NCBI RefSeq assembly: GCF_029201565.1
Contig: NZ_CP104002.1
Span: forward strand, 2,683,001-2,747,000
Reading direction: 5' to 3'
Source: Devosia sp. SD17-2
GTDB lineage: Bacteria; Pseudomonadota; Alphaproteobacteria; Rhizobiales; Devosiaceae
DNA: 64,000 nucleotides
Shown piece after piece: positions 46,745 to 57,928 of this stretch (its first letter is position 1; every line of letters starts with the position of its first letter). The notes under the pieces are model-generated. The model saw nothing but the letters and a program-made list of their open reading frames with translations, had not been told where the DNA came from and searched no databases. A program made the translations under genes and the position numbers.

Positions 46745-47314
46745 TTACTTGGTAATCGCTGCCTTGATGGCAGTGGTCACTTCGTTCACAGGCGCCATAC
46801 CATCCACAGGGCACAAGAGACCCTTGTCGGAGTAGTACGAGACCAGAGGCGCTGTCTGCTCTGCATAGACACCAAGGCGCTTGCGCAGCACTTCCTCGTT
46901 GTCGTCAGCGCGAGCGCCGCCTGATTCCTTGGCGCGATTGATAACACGCTGAACGAGAATGTCGGCATCTGCCTTGATCTCGATTACGGCGTCGAGCGCA
47001 ATGCCCTTCTCCGCCAGCATGACATCCAGAGCTTCAGCCTGGGCGATAGTCCGCGGGAAGCCGTCGAGGATGAAGCCAGGCTTGCAATCCTCGGCGTCAA
47101 GCCGCTCCGACACGATACCGTTGACGATGGCATCCGAGACGAGGTCACCACGATCAACGATCGCCTTGGCCTCAACCCCGAGTGGGGTCTGGGCAGCAAT
47201 CGCTGCACGCAGAATATCGCCAGTGGAGAGCTGGGGGATGCCGTAGGCTTCGACCAAAATCTTGGCCTGTGTGCCCTTGCCTGCCCCCGGCGGTCCCAAA
47301 AGGATCAACCTCAT
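46745..47314 (-). CDS. adk: Adenylate kinase
   Basis: A 189-residue short-form adenylate kinase (no long zinc-type lid). Walker [12 protein letters not shown] is at the N-terminus, followed by [13 protein letters not shown] (AMP site) and [14 protein letters not shown]. It equilibrates adenine nucleotides. The start overlaps the secY stop by 4 nt, as in many spc operons. Length is normal for alphaproteobacteria. Confidence 0.96.
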   Translation of the reverse strand: MRLILLGPPGAGKGTQAKILVEAYGIPQLSTGDILRAAIAAQTPLGVEAKAIVDRGDLVSDAIVNGIVSERLDAEDCKPGFILDGFPRTIAQAEALDVMLAEKGIALDAVIEIKADADILVQRVINRAKESGGARADDNEEVLRKRLGVYAEQTAPLVSYYSDKGLLCPVDGMAPVNEVTTAIKAAITK

Positions 47315-48648
47315 CGACGCTTGCCCCCTCCAAGTCGGGATTTCTTCAACAGCCCTTCGTATTGTTGGGCAACTAGATGGCTCTGGATCTGACTGACCGT
47401 ATCAAGGGTCACCGTCACCATGATCAGCAGCGAGGTACCGCCAATAAACTGGCTGACCGCGAGCTGGCTGAACATAACTTCCGGAATCAGTGCCACCACC
47501 GTGAGGTATATAGCACCGGCAACGGTAATGCGCGTCAGCACATAGTCGATGTGCTGGGCGGTCCGCTCACCCGGACGGATGCCCGGAATGAAGCCGCCGG
47601 AGCGCTTGAGGTTATCCGCCGTCTCCGTGGGATTGAACACGATGGCCGTGTAGAAGAAGGCGAAAAAGATAATGAAGAACGCAAACAGCGCCAGATAGAG
47701 CGGCTGCCCGCGGCCGAGAAGAGCCGTGACGGTGGTCAGCCAGCCCGGAGCATTCCCCTGCGCTGCAAAGGACGCAATGGTCGCCGGCAGCAGCAGAAGC
47801 GACGAGCCGAAGATCACCGGGATAACGCCGGCGGTGTTCAGCTTGAGCGGCAGATGCGAGGTATCCCCCTGGAACATCTTATTGCCGACCTGGCGCTTCG
47901 GATACTGGATCAGCAAGCGGCGCTGAGCGCGTTCGAAGAACACGATGACCGCAATGACCACGAGAGCCAGAATGATCATGCCGAGGGCTGCAAAGCCCGG
48001 GATGGCACCAGTACGGCTGAGCTCGAGGGTCTGAGCGATGGTCGCGGGCAGATTGGCCACGATACCGGCAAAGATGATCAGCGAAATGCCGTTACCGACA
48101 CCACGCGCCGTGATCTGCTCGCCCAGCCACATCAGGAACATCGTGCCACCAACCAGGGTGATCACGGTGGAGATGCGGAAGAACCAGCCCGGATTGAGAA
48201 CCACGCCCTGGCTGCCTTCCAGACCCACGGCAATGCCGTATGCCTGAACCGCGCAGAACAGCACGGCAAGGTAGCGGGTGTACTGGTTCATCTTGCGACG
48301 GCCAGCCTCACCCTCTTTCTTGAGGGCTTCGAGGCGCGGAGACGCCGTCGAGACCACCTGCACGACGATGGACGCCGTAATGTAGGGAATCAGGTTGAGA
48401 GCAAAAATCGCCATGCGTTCAACGGCGCCACCGGAGAACATGTTAAACATGCCGATGATGCCCTGCTGGCTCTGCTCGAAAGTGGCACGGAATGCATCAG
48501 GATCGATGCCCGGAACCGGAATGAATGTGCCCAAACGATAAACAAGCAGCGCGCCCAGCGTGAACCAGATGCGCTGCTGAAGGGCTTTCGCCTTAGAAAA
48601 GGTCGAAAAAGAAAGATTGCGAGCTAGTTGCTCGGCTGCGGACGCCAT
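47311..48648 (-). CDS. secY: Protein translocase subunit SecY
   Basis: A 445-residue channel subunit with ten membrane helices. Signatures include [15 protein letters not shown] in helix 1 and plug region, [20 protein letters not shown] in helix 4/5, and the [18 protein letters not shown] loop before TM8, with a basic C-tail. It forms SecYEG with SecE and SecG. An intrinsic terminator-like hairpin lies in the 126-nt gap upstream, between rplO and secY. Confidence 0.97.
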   Translation of the reverse strand: MASAAEQLARNLSFSTFSKAKALQQRIWFTLGALLVYRLGTFIPVPGIDPDAFRATFEQSQQGIIGMFNMFSGGAVERMAIFALNLIPYITASIVVQVVSTASPRLEALKKEGEAGRRKMNQYTRYLAVLFCAVQAYGIAVGLEGSQGVVLNPGWFFRISTVITLVGGTMFLMWLGEQITARGVGNGISLIIFAGIVANLPATIAQTLELSRTGAIPGFAALGMIILALVVIAVIVFFERAQRRLLIQYPKRQVGNKMFQGDTSHLPLKLNTAGVIPVIFGSSLLLLPATIASFAAQGNAPGWLTTVTALLGRGQPLYLALFAFFIIFFAFFYTAIVFNPTETADNLKRSGGFIPGIRPGERTAQHIDYVLTRITVAGAIYLTVVALIPEVMFSQLAVSQFIGGTSLLIMVTVTLDTVSQIQSHLVAQQYEGLLKKSRLGGGKRR

Positions 48649-48731
48649 ACTTCGCTCCCTAAGGCTTCAAGGCCAGGCGCGGTCAAAGCGCCTGAGGAGC
48701 ATATAGTCCTGCCACCCTGGCGCAACAAACC

Positions 48732-48764
48732 AAAAAGCGCACCCAACCCCCAGGTCGGGTGCGC
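48732..48764 (-). terminator. Intrinsic terminator-like hairpin between rplO and secY
   Basis: On the minus strand GCGCACCC pairs with GGGTGCGC (48737-48744 with 48757-48764) and is followed by TTTTTGG. This is a good intrinsic terminator inside a cluster that is usually a single operon, 10 nt past the rplO stop. Confidence 0.75.
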
Positions 48765-48774
48765 CAGTGCCAGA

Positions 48775-49278
48775 TTACTTGGCTTCGTAAGGAGTCTTTT
48801 TCCAGGTCTCCTTGACCGGGATCAGGTCAAGCTTGCCGCCGGCAGCCTCGATGGCAGCAGCAGCACCCTTGGTGGCGTAGTCAACCTTGAAGGTAACCTT
48901 CTTGGCCGAGAAGCCTTCCGAACCGATCAGACGCACGCCGTCCTTGGGACGACGGATGACGCCGGCTGCGACGAGAGCGGCGGAGTCAACCACGCCCTTG
49001 ATGTCGAGCTTGCCGCTGTCGATGTAGGCCTGGATGCGGTCGAGGCGCACTTCGTTCCAATCCTTGGGGTTCCAAGCATTGAAGCCACGCTTCGGCATAC
49101 GCATGTGAAGGGGCATCTGGCCGCCTTCAAAGCCATTGATCGCAACGCCGGAACGGGCAGTCTGGCCCTTGCCGCCGCGGCCGCCGGTCTTGCCGACGCC
49201 CGAACCGATACCACGGCCGACGCGAACGCGGACCTTGTTGGCACCTGGATTATCGCGAAGTTCGTTCAAACGAGTCAT
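48775..49278 (-). CDS. rplO: 50S ribosomal protein L15
   Basis: A 167-residue L15. The Gly-rich start [15 protein letters not shown] and [20 protein letters not shown] are characteristic. The ATG at 49278 opens the conserved region; an in-frame ATG ten codons earlier is not needed. It follows rpmD by 16 nt and precedes the hairpin at 48732. Confidence 0.96.
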   Translation of the reverse strand: MTRLNELRDNPGANKVRVRVGRGIGSGVGKTGGRGGKGQTARSGVAINGFEGGQMPLHMRMPKRGFNAWNPKDWNEVRLDRIQAYIDSGKLDIKGVVDSAALVAAGVIRRPKDGVRLIGSEGFSAKKVTFKVDYATKGAAAAIEAAGGKLDLIPVKETWKKTPYEAK

Positions 49279-49294
49279 TTGTACGGACCCTTCC

Positions 49295-49483
49295 TTACTC
49301 GCCGACAACGCGGACGAGGTGCGGGACCTTGTTGATCATGCCACGAACTTCGGGCGTATCAACCAGCTCGCGCTGCTTGTTCATCTTGTTGAGCCCGAGA
49401 CCGATGAGGGTCGCGCGCTGGCTCTTTTCACGGCGGATCGGCGAACCGACCTGCTGCACGGTGATAGTTTTCTTGTCAGCCAT
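49295..49483 (-). CDS. rpmD: 50S ribosomal protein L30
   Basis: A 62-residue L30 with [20 protein letters not shown] and [20 protein letters not shown]. Normal length. It lies between rpsE (21 nt) and rplO (16 nt) in the spc operon order. Confidence 0.96.
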   Translation of the reverse strand: MADKKTITVQQVGSPIRREKSQRATLIGLGLNKMNKQRELVDTPEVRGMINKVPHLVRVVGE

Positions 49484-49504
49484 TTTGCTTCTCCGTCCTT
49501 ACGG

Positions 49505-50038
49505 TCAAGCTTCGACGGCAGTTTCGCCGCGGCGAGCCTGCAGTTCGGAGACCTTCAGGCCGCGACGAGAAGCCACCGCACGGGGGCTATCAACGCGCTT
49601 GAGCGCATCGAATGTGGCGCGAACCATGTTGTAGGGGTTTGCAGTGCCCTGCGACTTGGCAACGATATCGTTGATGCCAAGCGTTTCGAACACGGCGCGC
49701 ATCGGACCACCGGCAATGATACCAGTACCCGGAACGGCGGCACGCAGGATCACCTTGCCAGCGCCGTGACGACCGGTCACGTCGTGGTGAAGGGTACGTG
49801 CATCGCGGAGCGGCACGCGGATCATCTGGCGCTTGGCCTGTTCAGTGGCCTTGCGGATTGCCTCAGGAACTTCACGGGCCTTACCGTGACCGAAACCGAC
49901 GCGACCCTTCTGGTCACCAACAACGACGAGTGCTGCGAAACCGAAGCGACGGCCGCCCTTCACAACCTTGGCCACACGATTGATGTGGACCAGGCGATCG
50001 ACGAATTCGCTTTCGCGCTCTTGAACGTCTCTGCTCAT
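49505..50038 (-). CDS. rpsE: 30S ribosomal protein S5
   Basis: A 177-residue S5. The S5 RNA-binding domain has [20 protein letters not shown] and [20 protein letters not shown]; the second domain has [21 protein letters not shown]. It guards decoding accuracy and is the site of spectinomycin resistance mutations; the loop VKGGRR is wild-type-like. Spc operon position is standard. Confidence 0.97.
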   Translation of the reverse strand: MSRDVQERESEFVDRLVHINRVAKVVKGGRRFGFAALVVVGDQKGRVGFGHGKAREVPEAIRKATEQAKRQMIRVPLRDARTLHHDVTGRHGAGKVILRAAVPGTGIIAGGPMRAVFETLGINDIVAKSQGTANPYNMVRATFDALKRVDSPRAVASRRGLKVSELQARRGETAVEA

Positions 50039-50059
50039 TTTATCTCTTCCTCGCCGTGG

Positions 50060-50422
50060 TTAGAACTGCAGACCGCCCTCACGGGCAGCGTCTGCAAGGG
50101 CCTTAACACGGCCGTGATAGATGTAGGCGCCACGGTCGAACACAACCTCGCCAACGCCAGCCTTCACGCCGCGTTCGGCGATCAGCTTGCCGACGGTCGC
50201 AGCAGCCTCGGCGGTCGAACCGCTCTTGAGGCTCGAACGCAGGTCCTTGTCGAGGGACGAAGCGGCAGCCAGCGTACGACCAGTGGTGTCGTCGATGATC
50301 TGTGCGTAGATATTCTTCTCTGAACGGAAAACCGACAGACGCGGACGACCGAAGGCACGAGCCTTGAGCGCCTTGCGGACACGGGCCTTGCGGCGGTCCA
50401 CACCTTTTGCAGTGATAGCCAT
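50060..50422 (-). CDS. rplR: 50S ribosomal protein L18
   Basis: A 120-residue L18, which binds 5S rRNA. It shows [20 protein letters not shown] and [14 protein letters not shown], and ends [22 protein letters not shown]. It is 21 nt downstream of rpsE's partner rplF order: rplF-rplR-rpsE, as in other bacteria. Confidence 0.97.
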   Translation of the reverse strand: MAITAKGVDRRKARVRKALKARAFGRPRLSVFRSEKNIYAQIIDDTTGRTLAAASSLDKDLRSSLKSGSTAEAAATVGKLIAERGVKAGVGEVVFDRGAYIYHGRVKALADAAREGGLQF

Positions 50423-50434
50423 TGCAGGCGCTCC

Positions 50435-50968
50435 TTACTTCTTCTTGCCTTCTTTGCGATACACGGTCTCGTTCGAGTACCGCACGCCCTTGCCCTTGTA
50501 GGGTTCGGGGGGACGCCAGCTGCGGATCTCCGCCGCCACCTGACCCACAGCCTGCTTGTCGATACCGGTCACAATGATCTCGGTCGGAGCCGGAACTGCC
50601 AGGGTGATGCCCTGGGGAGCCTGGTATACAACTTCATGGCTGAAGCCGAGAGACAGCTTCACATCTTTGCCCTGCATCGCGGCGCGATAACCCACGCCCT
50701 GGATCGCAAGCTTCTTTTCGAAGCCGGCGCTGACACCGGTGACCATGTTCTGGATGAGGGCGCGGGTGGTGCCCCAAGCCGCGCGGGCTTCACGGCTGTC
50801 GTTGGCTGGCGAGACGACAAGACCGTCCTCACCCTGCTCGACGTTCACCACATCCATGAGCGCAATGCTCAGTTCGCCCTTCGGGCCCTTAGCCGAGACG
50901 GTACGACCATTGATCGTTACCGTGACGCCGCTTACCGGGGCCACCGGTTTCTTGCCAGTACGTGACAT
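50435..50968 (-). CDS. rplF: 50S ribosomal protein L6
   Basis: A 177-residue L6. Two repeated domains; the first has [20 protein letters not shown] and the second [26 protein letters not shown] strands and [18 protein letters not shown]. It follows rpsH across an 83-nt gap that contains a strong GC hairpin, unlike the tight spacing elsewhere. Confidence 0.97.
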   Translation of the reverse strand: MSRTGKKPVAPVSGVTVTINGRTVSAKGPKGELSIALMDVVNVEQGEDGLVVSPANDSREARAAWGTTRALIQNMVTGVSAGFEKKLAIQGVGYRAAMQGKDVKLSLGFSHEVVYQAPQGITLAVPAPTEIIVTGIDKQAVGQVAAEIRSWRPPEPYKGKGVRYSNETVYRKEGKKK

Positions 50969-51010
50969 TTCTTATCCTTGAGTAATCGTCTTACCGCGCG
51001 ATGCGAGCAA

Positions 51011-51048
51011 GTGACTGGAATGCGGGGGACCCCGCATTCCAGGCTCAC
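51011..51048. other. 13-bp GC-rich hairpin between rpsH and rplF
   Basis: CTGGAATGCGGGG (51015-51027) pairs with CCCCGCATTCCAG (51030-51042), with GTGA/TCAC extending it. It has no T-run. It lies inside the spc operon, between two genes normally packed closely. Confidence 0.8.
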
Positions 51049-51051
51049 ATC

Positions 51052-51450
51052 TTAGAAGACGCGGCAGAGTACCTCGCCACCAACGTTGGCAGCCTTGGCT
51101 TCGTGGTCGGCCATAACACCCTTTGGGGTGGAAAGGATAGACACACCGAGGCCATTCGCCACCTGCGGAATATTCTTTACCGACGCGTACACGCGGCGGC
51201 CGGGACGGGAAACGCGCTCGATGGTGCGGATCACGCCTTCGTTTTCGGAGTACTTGAGTTCAATCTCGTACTCGGATGCACCGTTCTCGAACTTGGTCTC
51301 GGAGTAGCCGCGGATGAAACCCTCGGACTGGAGAACGTCCAGCACGCGACCGCGAAGGGTCGATGCCGGTGTCGAAACGGAAGACTTGCGACGCTCCTGA
51401 GCGTTGCGGATGCGGGTCAGCATATCGCCGATGGGATCGGAAAAGCTCAT
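51052..51450 (-). CDS. rpsH: 30S ribosomal protein S8
   Basis: A 132-residue S8. Start [20 protein letters not shown] and end [21 protein letters not shown] with the [22 protein letters not shown] tail. It binds 16S rRNA helix 21 and, in E. coli, represses the spc operon. It is 12 nt from rpsN. Confidence 0.97.
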   Translation of the reverse strand: MSFSDPIGDMLTRIRNAQERRKSSVSTPASTLRGRVLDVLQSEGFIRGYSETKFENGASEYEIELKYSENEGVIRTIERVSRPGRRVYASVKNIPQVANGLGVSILSTPKGVMADHEAKAANVGGEVLCRVF

Positions 51451-51462
51451 TGTCTTCTCTCC

Positions 51463-51768
51463 TTACCAGCTCGACTTGACCAGACCCGGGATCTGACCCA
51501 GGTTGCCCAGCTGACGCAGGGCGATACGGCTCATCTTGAGCTTGCGATAGTAACCACGCGGACGACCCGAGACCTCGCAACGGTTGCGCACGCGCACCTT
51601 TGCCGAGTTGCGGGGAAGTTCTGCGAGCTTGAGCGTTGCGTTGAAGCGCTCTTCAATGGACAGATTCTGGTCCTTGATGGTTGCCTTGAGAGCAGAACGC
51701 TTGTTAGCATACTGCTTGGCCAGGGCGGCGCGCTTGTTGTTCTTTTCGATGGAGCTGGTCTTTGCCAT
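51463..51768 (-). CDS. rpsN: 30S ribosomal protein S14
   Basis: A 101-residue S14 of the long, zinc-free (C-minus) type: only one Cys in [13 protein letters not shown], where the zinc type has a CxxC pair. [20 protein letters not shown] opens the protein. It follows rplE by 30 nt. Confidence 0.96.
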   Translation of the reverse strand: MAKTSSIEKNNKRAALAKQYANKRSALKATIKDQNLSIEERFNATLKLAELPRNSAKVRVRNRCEVSGRPRGYYRKLKMSRIALRQLGNLGQIPGLVKSSW

Positions 51769-51798
51769 GTCCTGATCCTTTATCCCTTCCCTGCCCGC

Positions 51799-52356
51799 TT
51801 ACTGGCGGAACGGGAAGTTGAAAGCCCGCAGAAGCGCGCGTGCTTCATCATCCGTCTTGGCCGTCGTGGCAATCACGATGTCCATGCCCCAAACCTGATC
51901 GATCTGATCATAGTTGATTTCGGGGAAGATGATGTGTTCCTTGATGCCCATGGCATAGTTGCCACGGCCGTCGAAGGAATTCGGATTAAGGCCACGGAAG
52001 TCACGAACGCGCGGCAGGGCGATGTTCACCAGGCGGTCCAGGAATTCGTACATGCGCACGCCGCGCAGGGTGACCTTGACGCCGAGCGGCATCTCTTCGC
52101 GGACCTTGAAGCCAGCGATCGACTTGCGCGCATGGGTGATGACCGGCTTCTGACCAGCAATCTTTTCCATTTCGCCAGCAGCGGACTTCACCTTCTTGGT
52201 GTCGGCCACTGCTTCACCAACGCCCATGTTCAGCACGATCTTGTCGATCTTGGGCAGCTGCATGACGTTCGTGTAGTTGAACTGCTTGGTCAGTTCAGCC
52301 TTGATGGTCTCTTCATAGACCGTGCGCAGGCGCGGAATATAAGCGGTCTCAGCCAT
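51799..52356 (-). CDS. rplE: 50S ribosomal protein L5
   Basis: A 185-residue L5, a 5S rRNA and tRNA contact. [17 protein letters not shown] starts it, [15 protein letters not shown] and [19 protein letters not shown] follow. The start at ATG 52356 has GGAG 9 nt upstream; the ATG at 52365 is inside that leader. It overlaps the rplX stop by 8 nt. Confidence 0.96.
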   Translation of the reverse strand: MAETAYIPRLRTVYEETIKAELTKQFNYTNVMQLPKIDKIVLNMGVGEAVADTKKVKSAAGEMEKIAGQKPVITHARKSIAGFKVREEMPLGVKVTLRGVRMYEFLDRLVNIALPRVRDFRGLNPNSFDGRGNYAMGIKEHIIFPEINYDQIDQVWGMDIVIATTAKTDDEARALLRAFNFPFRQ

Positions 52357-52660
52357 CGATCGCATCTCCGGTGGTCTTGGCGACGCGGGACTTCACGCCG
52401 TCCTTGATCTGGAAACCGACGCGGGTCGGCTTGCCATTGGCATCAGCAACGGCGAGATTGGACAGATGGATCGGCGCTTCCTTGGTGAAGATGCCGGCAT
52501 CGGTCGACGCAGTCTGCTTGGTGTGGCGACGGATCAGGTTGATGCCCTGAACGAGCGCGCGAGTTTCGCTGGGGATAACCTGCAGGACCTGACCGGTCTT
52601 GCCCTTGTCCTTACCAGCGAGGACGACGACTTTGTCGCCCTTCTTGATCTTGGAGGCCAT
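52349..52660 (-). CDS. rplX: 50S ribosomal protein L24
   Basis: A 103-residue L24 with a KOW motif: [20 protein letters not shown] at the start, and [17 protein letters not shown]. It initiates 50S assembly. Its ATG shares one base with the rplN stop (TAATG). Confidence 0.97.
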   Translation of the reverse strand: MASKIKKGDKVVVLAGKDKGKTGQVLQVIPSETRALVQGINLIRRHTKQTASTDAGIFTKEAPIHLSNLAVADANGKPTRVGFQIKDGVKSRVAKTTGDAIDG

Positions 52661-53028
52661 TACAGCACCTCTGGGGCGAGCGAGATGATCTTCATGTGGT
52701 TCTTAGCGCGGAGTTCACGCGGAACAGGTCCGAAGATACGGGTGCCGATAGGTTCTTTCTGATTGTTGATCAGAACCGCGGCGTTCTTGTCAAAACGGAT
52801 GACGGTGCCATCGGGACGGCGGATGTCGGTTGCGGTGCGAACCACCACGGCCTTCATCACCTGGCCCTTTTTAACGCGGCCACGCGGAATAGCGTCCTTG
52901 ACCGAAACGACAATAATGTCGCCGACCGAGGCGTACTTGCGATGCGAACCGCCCAGCACCTTGATGCACATGACTCGCTTGGCGCCGGAATTATCGGCGA
53001 CATCGAGATTGGACTGCATCTGGATCAT
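52660..53028 (-). CDS. rplN: 50S ribosomal protein L14
   Basis: A 122-residue L14. [20 protein letters not shown] opens it, [18 protein letters not shown] and [20 protein letters not shown] follow. Standard length and place after rpsQ. It meets rplX with a 1-nt overlap. Confidence 0.97.
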   Translation of the reverse strand: MIQMQSNLDVADNSGAKRVMCIKVLGGSHRKYASVGDIIVVSVKDAIPRGRVKKGQVMKAVVVRTATDIRRPDGTVIRFDKNAAVLINNQKEPIGTRIFGPVPRELRAKNHMKIISLAPEVL

Positions 53029-53097
53029 AACTGGATGCCTTCTAGTTGAACCGGCTGCACCGTCATCCGGCTCGCCGACCTAATATCAAAAATTCTC

Positions 53098-53331
53098 TTA
53101 CGCTGACGGAACAAGCGTCCAACGCTTGTTCTTACTGATCGGCGCAGTTTCCTCGATCCAAACAGTCTGCCCGACCTTGGCCACATTGGCTTCGTCATGG
53201 GCATGGTACTTCTTGGAACGACGCACGGTCTTCTTGAGAAGGGGGTGCGTGAAACGGCGCTCGACACGGACAACGATTGTCTTGTCATTGGCGTCGGAGA
53301 CAACAGTCCCCTGCAGAACGCGCTTTGGCAT
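53098..53331 (-). CDS. rpsQ: 30S ribosomal protein S17
   Basis: A 77-residue S17 with [20 protein letters not shown] and [23 protein letters not shown]. It binds 16S rRNA near helix 11. It lies 12 nt past rpmC and 69 nt before rplN. Confidence 0.96.
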   Translation of the reverse strand: MPKRVLQGTVVSDANDKTIVVRVERRFTHPLLKKTVRRSKKYHAHDEANVAKVGQTVWIEETAPISKNKRWTLVPSA

Positions 53332-53343
53332 GGGATCGATTCC

Positions 53344-53538
53344 TTACTTAGCTGCGCTCTTTTGGCCGAGGATCGTCTTGATCCGCGCGATATCACGGCG
53401 GACCTGCTTGACCTGGGCCGGCTTTTCCAGCTGCTGGGTAGCACGCTGGAAACGCAGGTTGAACTGTTCTTTCTTGAGGTCGACGAGCTGATCTTTCAGT
53501 TCGTCTGCGGTTTTGCTCCGCACATCACTGGCTTTCAT
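53344..53538 (-). CDS. rpmC: 50S ribosomal protein L29
   Basis: A 64-residue helical L29: [20 protein letters not shown], ending with [18 protein letters not shown]. It lies near the polypeptide exit. It follows rplP by 11 nt. Confidence 0.96.
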   Translation of the reverse strand: MKASDVRSKTADELKDQLVDLKKEQFNLRFQRATQQLEKPAQVKQVRRDIARIKTILGQKSAAK

Positions 53539-53549
53539 GCTCGTGTCCC

Positions 53550-53963
53550 TTAGTCGACAATGCGCTGTACGATGCGCGTGGTGATCGGCAACTTCATTGC
53601 TCCGAGGCGAAGGGCCTCCTTTGCAACGTCTTCGGGTACGCCGTCAATCTCAAAAACGATGCGACCAGGTTTTACCCGTGCGGCCCAGAACTCCACGGAG
53701 CCCTTACCCTTACCCATTCGGACTTCGGTAGGCTTCTTGGAAACCGGCAGATCCGGGAAAATCCGGATCCAGACGCGACCCTGACGCTTCATCTCGCGAG
53801 TGATCGCGCGACGGGCTGCCTCGATCTGGCGGGCAGTAACGCGTTCCGGCTCGGTGGCCTTCAGTGCGTACTGGCCGAATGCCAGCTCGGTGCCACCCTT
53901 GGCCTGGCCATGGATGCGGCCCTTGTGGGCCTTGCGGAACTTAGTTCTCTTCGGTTGCAGCAT
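53550..53963 (-). CDS. rplP: 50S ribosomal protein L16
   Basis: A 137-residue L16 with [20 protein letters not shown] and [20 protein letters not shown]. It organises the A-site region near the 5S rRNA. It follows rpsC by 15 nt. Confidence 0.97.
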   Translation of the reverse strand: MLQPKRTKFRKAHKGRIHGQAKGGTELAFGQYALKATEPERVTARQIEAARRAITREMKRQGRVWIRIFPDLPVSKKPTEVRMGKGKGSVEFWAARVKPGRIVFEIDGVPEDVAKEALRLGAMKLPITTRIVQRIVD

Positions 53964-53978
53964 AGTCGTTCAACCTTC

Positions 53979-54716
53979 TTATGCGCGTTCGCGGTCGCGA
54001 TCGCCACGCTCACGGCGCGGTTCGCGCTCGCTACGCTGGCCACCTTCACTACCTTCGGTAGCGCGACGCTCATGAGCGGACGGATCATGCTCAAGGACTT
54101 CGCCCTTGAAGATCCACACCTTGATGCCGATGATGCCATACGTGGTTTCGGCTTCGGCAGTGCCGTAGTCGATGTCCGCACGCAGGGTGTGCAGCGGCAC
54201 GCGGCCTTCGCGGTACCATTCGGTACGAGCGATGTCGGCACCACCAAGACGACCACCAACATTGACGCGGATACCACCGGCGCCCATGCGGATTGCAGTC
54301 TGCACGGCACGCTTCATGGCGCGACGGAATGCCACACGGCGTTCCAGCTGCTGAGCGATGCCCTGAGCGACCAAGGTCGCGTCAGTCTCGGGCTTGCGCA
54401 CTTCAACGATGTTGATGTGCACTTCCGAGTCGGTGAACTTCTTCACCTTGGCGCGGATCTTGTCGATGTCAGCGCCCTTCTTGCCGATCACGATGCCCGG
54501 ACGGGCAGTGTGGATCGACACGCGGCACTTACGGTGCGGACGCTCGATGACGATCTTGGAGACGGCAGCCGCCTTCAGATCCTTCATCAGCATGGTGCGG
54601 ATCTTCAGGTCTTCCTGAAGCAGCGAACCATACTCGCCCTTGTTTGCGTACCAGCGGCTGTCCCAGGTGCGGTTGATGCCCAGGCGGAAGCCGATTGGAT
54701 TGATCTTCTGACCCAT
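53979..54716 (-). CDS. rpsC: 30S ribosomal protein S3
   Basis: A 245-residue S3. [20 protein letters not shown] starts it; the KH domain has [20 protein letters not shown] and the C-domain [13 protein letters not shown]. After about residue 215 there is an Arg/Glu-rich extension, which is longer than in E. coli (233) and typical of alphaproteobacteria. It shares 1 nt with the rplV stop. Confidence 0.97.
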   Translation of the reverse strand: MGQKINPIGFRLGINRTWDSRWYANKGEYGSLLQEDLKIRTMLMKDLKAAAVSKIVIERPHRKCRVSIHTARPGIVIGKKGADIDKIRAKVKKFTDSEVHINIVEVRKPETDATLVAQGIAQQLERRVAFRRAMKRAVQTAIRMGAGGIRVNVGGRLGGADIARTEWYREGRVPLHTLRADIDYGTAEAETTYGIIGIKVWIFKGEVLEHDPSAHERRATEGSEGGQRSEREPRRERGDRDRERA

Positions 54717-55096
54717 TATGCGGCCTCCTCAACTTGCCGGACGATGATCGTCAGATGCGAGAAAGGCTTCTCGATCCGCGACGATTTACCGCGACCGCGA
54801 GCCATGAAACGCTTCATGACGAGCGAATTGCCCACGAAGGCTTCTGCAACGACGAGGGCGTCGGTGTCCAAGCCATGGTTGTTCTCGGCGTTGGCGATGG
54901 CGCTCTCGAGCACCTTCTTCACCTGGCCAGAGATGCGCTTGTGGCTGAATTCGAGATCGGCCAGGGCCTTCTCAACCTTCTTGCCACGGATCAACTGCGC
55001 GACGAGGTTCAGCTTCTGAGGGCTGATGCGCAGCATGCGCAGAACAGCCTTAGCCTCGTTGTCCTTGAGAGCGCGCTCAGTCTTTGGCTTGCCCAT
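54716..55096 (-). CDS. rplV: 50S ribosomal protein L22
   Basis: A 126-residue L22. [20 protein letters not shown] and [19 protein letters not shown] are its landmarks; the hairpin loop lines the exit tunnel and is the macrolide-resistance site. The start at ATG 55096 has AGAGGAAG upstream and is 2 nt from the rpsS stop; a longer frame is a shadow. Confidence 0.96.
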   Translation of the reverse strand: MGKPKTERALKDNEAKAVLRMLRISPQKLNLVAQLIRGKKVEKALADLEFSHKRISGQVKKVLESAIANAENNHGLDTDALVVAEAFVGNSLVMKRFMARGRGKSSRIEKPFSHLTIIVRQVEEAA

Positions 55097-55097
55097 C

Positions 55098-55376
55098 TTA
55101 CTTCCTCTTGGCCTTCTTGTCGGCGGCGTGACCGTAATAGGTACGGGTCGGCGCGAACTCGCCAAACTTGTGGCCGATCATGTCTTCAGTGACGCTGACC
55201 GGAACGTGCTTCTGGCCGTTGTGCACGCCGAACGTGATACCCACGAACTGCGGCAGAATGGTCGAGCGACGGCTCCAGATCTTGACCACATCGTTGCGGC
55301 CGGATGCCAAGGCCTTTTCAGCCTTCTTGAGCATGTAGCCGTCGACAAACGGGCCCTTCCAAATCGAACGGGTCAT
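55098..55376 (-). CDS. rpsS: 30S ribosomal protein S19
   Basis: A 92-residue S19: [40 protein letters not shown] and [20 protein letters not shown]. It lies in the 30S head. It follows rplB by 3 nt. Confidence 0.97.
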   Translation of the reverse strand: MTRSIWKGPFVDGYMLKKAEKALASGRNDVVKIWSRRSTILPQFVGITFGVHNGQKHVPVSVTEDMIGHKFGEFAPTRTYYGHAADKKAKRK

Positions 55377-55379
55377 GGC

Positions 55380-56219
55380 TTACCTGCCCTTCTTAACGTG
55401 ACGGCTGCGAACGATGAACTTGTCCGTTGCCTTGTTGCTACGCGTACGCTTGCCCTTGGTCGGCTTGCCCCACGGCGAAACCGGGTGACGGCCACCAGAG
55501 GTACGGCCTTCACCACCACCATGCGGGTGATCGACCGGGTTCATGGTCACACCACGGTTGACCGGCTTGCGGCCGAGCCAACGGTTGCGACCGGCTTTGC
55601 CGAGCGAGGTGTTGGCGTGGTCTTGGTTGGACACGGCACCGACGGTTGCAAGGCAAGTGCCATGCACACGACGCTGCTCACCCGAGTTCAGGCGCAGGAT
55701 GGCCCAACCAGCGTCACGACCGACGTACTGGGCATAGGCACCAGCCGAACGAGCGACCTGGCCGCCCTTGCGGGGCTTGAGCTCGACGTTGTGGACGATG
55801 GTACCGACCGGCATACGCTCGAGCGGCATGGCATTGCCCGGCTTCACGTCGAGAGCCGACATGGACGAGATGACCTTGTCGCCAGCAGCCAGACGCTGCG
55901 GAGCAACGATGTAGGCGAGCTCGCCGTCTTCGTACTTGATCAGAGCGATCCAGGCCGTGCGGTTCGGATCGTATTCGAGACGTTCTACGGTCCCGACGAC
56001 GTCAAACTTGGCACGCTTGAAATCAATCATGCGGTACGTACGCTTGTGACCGCCACCACGGTGGAACGCAGTGATGCGACCACGGTTGTTACGACCACCG
56101 GATTTGCTGAGGCCTTCGGTCAGAGCCTTGACCGGGGCACCCTTCCAGAGCTGCGAACGGTCGGTCGTAACGAGAGTACGACGGCCTTCGGAGGTGGGAT
56201 TATAAGTCTTTAGAGCCAT
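55380..56219 (-). CDS. rplB: 50S ribosomal protein L2
   Basis: A 279-residue L2. [20 protein letters not shown] begins it; the peptidyl-transferase-near [20 protein letters not shown] loop has the conserved His. It helps join subunits and supports peptidyl transfer. It lies 18 nt after rplW. Confidence 0.98.
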   Translation of the reverse strand: MALKTYNPTSEGRRTLVTTDRSQLWKGAPVKALTEGLSKSGGRNNRGRITAFHRGGGHKRTYRMIDFKRAKFDVVGTVERLEYDPNRTAWIALIKYEDGELAYIVAPQRLAAGDKVISSMSALDVKPGNAMPLERMPVGTIVHNVELKPRKGGQVARSAGAYAQYVGRDAGWAILRLNSGEQRRVHGTCLATVGAVSNQDHANTSLGKAGRNRWLGRKPVNRGVTMNPVDHPHGGGEGRTSGGRHPVSPWGKPTKGKRTRSNKATDKFIVRSRHVKKGR

Positions 56220-56237
56220 TTTGCTGTCTCTTGTCCC

Positions 56238-56531
56238 TTAGAGGCCGGTCGAAATATCGATCGACTGGCCGTCGACGAGGGTCACAACGGCCTTCTTCAC
56301 GTCGTTCCGGTGACCGATGCGGCCGCGGAAGCGCTTCACCTTGCCCTTGCGGACGAGGGTGTTCACTGCCTTGACCTTGACCGAGAAGAGCTGCTCGACA
56401 GCAGCCTTGATCTCGGGCTTGGATGCATCGATGGCCACGTCGAAAACGACCTGGTTGTTTTCCGAAGCCATCGTGGACTTTTCAGTCACGACGGGGTTAC
56501 GGACGATATCGTAAGCGGCAAGCTTGTTCAT
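56238..56531 (-). CDS. rplW: 50S ribosomal protein L23
   Basis: A 97-residue L23 with [20 protein letters not shown] and [20 protein letters not shown]. It docks trigger factor and SRP at the tunnel exit. Its ATG overlaps the rplD stop by 4 nt. Confidence 0.97.
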   Translation of the reverse strand: MNKLAAYDIVRNPVVTEKSTMASENNQVVFDVAIDASKPEIKAAVEQLFSVKVKAVNTLVRKGKVKRFRGRIGHRNDVKKAVVTLVDGQSIDISTGL

Positions 56532-57148
56532 GCGAACCTCGCTTCCAGCGCCTCAAGCGCTGCCTTGGTCAGGACGAGCTTGTCACGCTTAAGGATCGAA
56601 ACAACGTTGATCCCCTGCACCGGCAGCACGTCGATATTCGGGATGTTGCGCGCGGCAAGAGCGAAGTTCTGGTCGACAGTTGCACCGTCGATGATCAGAG
56701 CGTTTGCCCAGGCGAGCTTGCCAAAAGTGGTGCGCAGAGCTGCAGTCTTGGCTTCCGCCTGTGCAACGCTTTCCAGCACGATCAGCGAGCCTGCAGCGGC
56801 CTTGGCCGACAGAGCATGCTTGAGTGCCAGTGCGCGGACCTTCTTGGGAAGATCGATCGCGTGGCTACGCGGGGTCGGACCGAATGCACGGCCACCACCA
56901 CGGAACTGCGGAGCCTTACGGTCGCCGTGACGAGCGCCGCCCGAACCCTTCTGCTTCACGAACTTCTTGCCCGTGCGCACGCCTTCGGAGCGGTTCTTGA
57001 CGTCATGCGTACCAGCCATAGCCTTAAGCTGCTGGTAGCGAACCATACGGTGCAGGATGTCGGGGCGAACCTCGAGACCGAACACGTCGTCCGCGAGGGC
57101 GACAGTACCGGCCGACTTACCGTCGAGAGTAGTTACCTGGAGTTCCAT
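56528..57148 (-). CDS. rplD: 50S ribosomal protein L4
   Basis: A 206-residue L4. Landmarks are [40 protein letters not shown] (tunnel loop) and [15 protein letters not shown]. In E. coli, L4 represses the S10 operon through its leader. Its ATG directly abuts the rplC stop, without a gap. Confidence 0.97.
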   Translation of the reverse strand: MELQVTTLDGKSAGTVALADDVFGLEVRPDILHRMVRYQQLKAMAGTHDVKNRSEGVRTGKKFVKQKGSGGARHGDRKAPQFRGGGRAFGPTPRSHAIDLPKKVRALALKHALSAKAAAGSLIVLESVAQAEAKTAALRTTFGKLAWANALIIDGATVDQNFALAARNIPNIDVLPVQGINVVSILKRDKLVLTKAALEALEARFA

Positions 57149-57844
57149 TTACTTCGCTTCTCCCGCAGCTGCGGCCTCGAACGAACCCGGCAGGGCAGCG
57201 TTCGCGGGAGCCGGCTTCTTGACGGCGTCCTTGATCGTGATCCAAGCACCCTTGGAGCCCGGAACCGAACCCTGGATGAGGATCAGGCCACGTTCCACGT
57301 CGGTCTTGACGACCTTGACGTTCTGGGTGGTGATGCGACGGTCACCCATGTGGCCGGGCATCTTCTTGTTCTTGAAGGTCTTACCGGGGTCCTGACGACC
57401 ACCAGTCGAACCGATGGAGCGGTGAGACACGGAAACACCGTGCGAGGCGCGCAGACCACCAAAGTTCCAGCGCTTCATACCACCGGCAAAACCCTTACCG
57501 ATGGACGTTCCGGTCACATCGACGAGCTGGCCTTCAGCGAAGTGGTCCGCCTTAAGAGTGGCGCCAACCTCGATGAGGTTCTCTGCATCGACGCGGAATT
57601 CGGTCACGTGACGCTTGGGTTCGACCTTGGCAGCGGCGAAGTGGCCGCGCTCTGCCTTGGAGGTGTTCTTTGCCTTAGCCTGGCCTGCGCCAAGCTGCAG
57701 GGCGACGTAGCCGTCCTTCTCCACGGTCTTCTGGGCTACCACCTGGCAGTTTTCCAGACTCAGAACTGTCACAGGGACGTGCGAGCCGTCCTCTGCGAAG
57801 ATGCGAGTCATCCCCAGCTTCTGTGCGATCAATCCAGAACGCAT
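57149..57844 (-). CDS. rplC: 50S ribosomal protein L3
   Basis: A 231-residue L3. [20 protein letters not shown] opens it, and the signature [20 protein letters not shown] precedes the conserved Gln-containing [19 protein letters not shown] loop. It is an early 50S assembly protein near the peptidyl transferase centre. It follows rpsJ by 84 nt. Confidence 0.97.
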   Translation of the reverse strand: MRSGLIAQKLGMTRIFAEDGSHVPVTVLSLENCQVVAQKTVEKDGYVALQLGAGQAKAKNTSKAERGHFAAAKVEPKRHVTEFRVDAENLIEVGATLKADHFAEGQLVDVTGTSIGKGFAGGMKRWNFGGLRASHGVSVSHRSIGSTGGRQDPGKTFKNKKMPGHMGDRRITTQNVKVVKTDVERGLILIQGSVPGSKGAWITIKDAVKKPAPANAALPGSFEAAAAGEAK

Positions 57845-57928
57845 CGGTTATACCTTCTTGTTGGCGCTCTGCCGGGTCATGGTTTCAGAGGACCCCTTTA
57901 GCGGCAGGCGCGGAATTTGTTTTATTCT

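Noticed and set aside
47377..48627. A 416-codon plus-strand frame over secY
   Set aside because: It is antisense to a complete SecY; the composition is charged and low-similarity.
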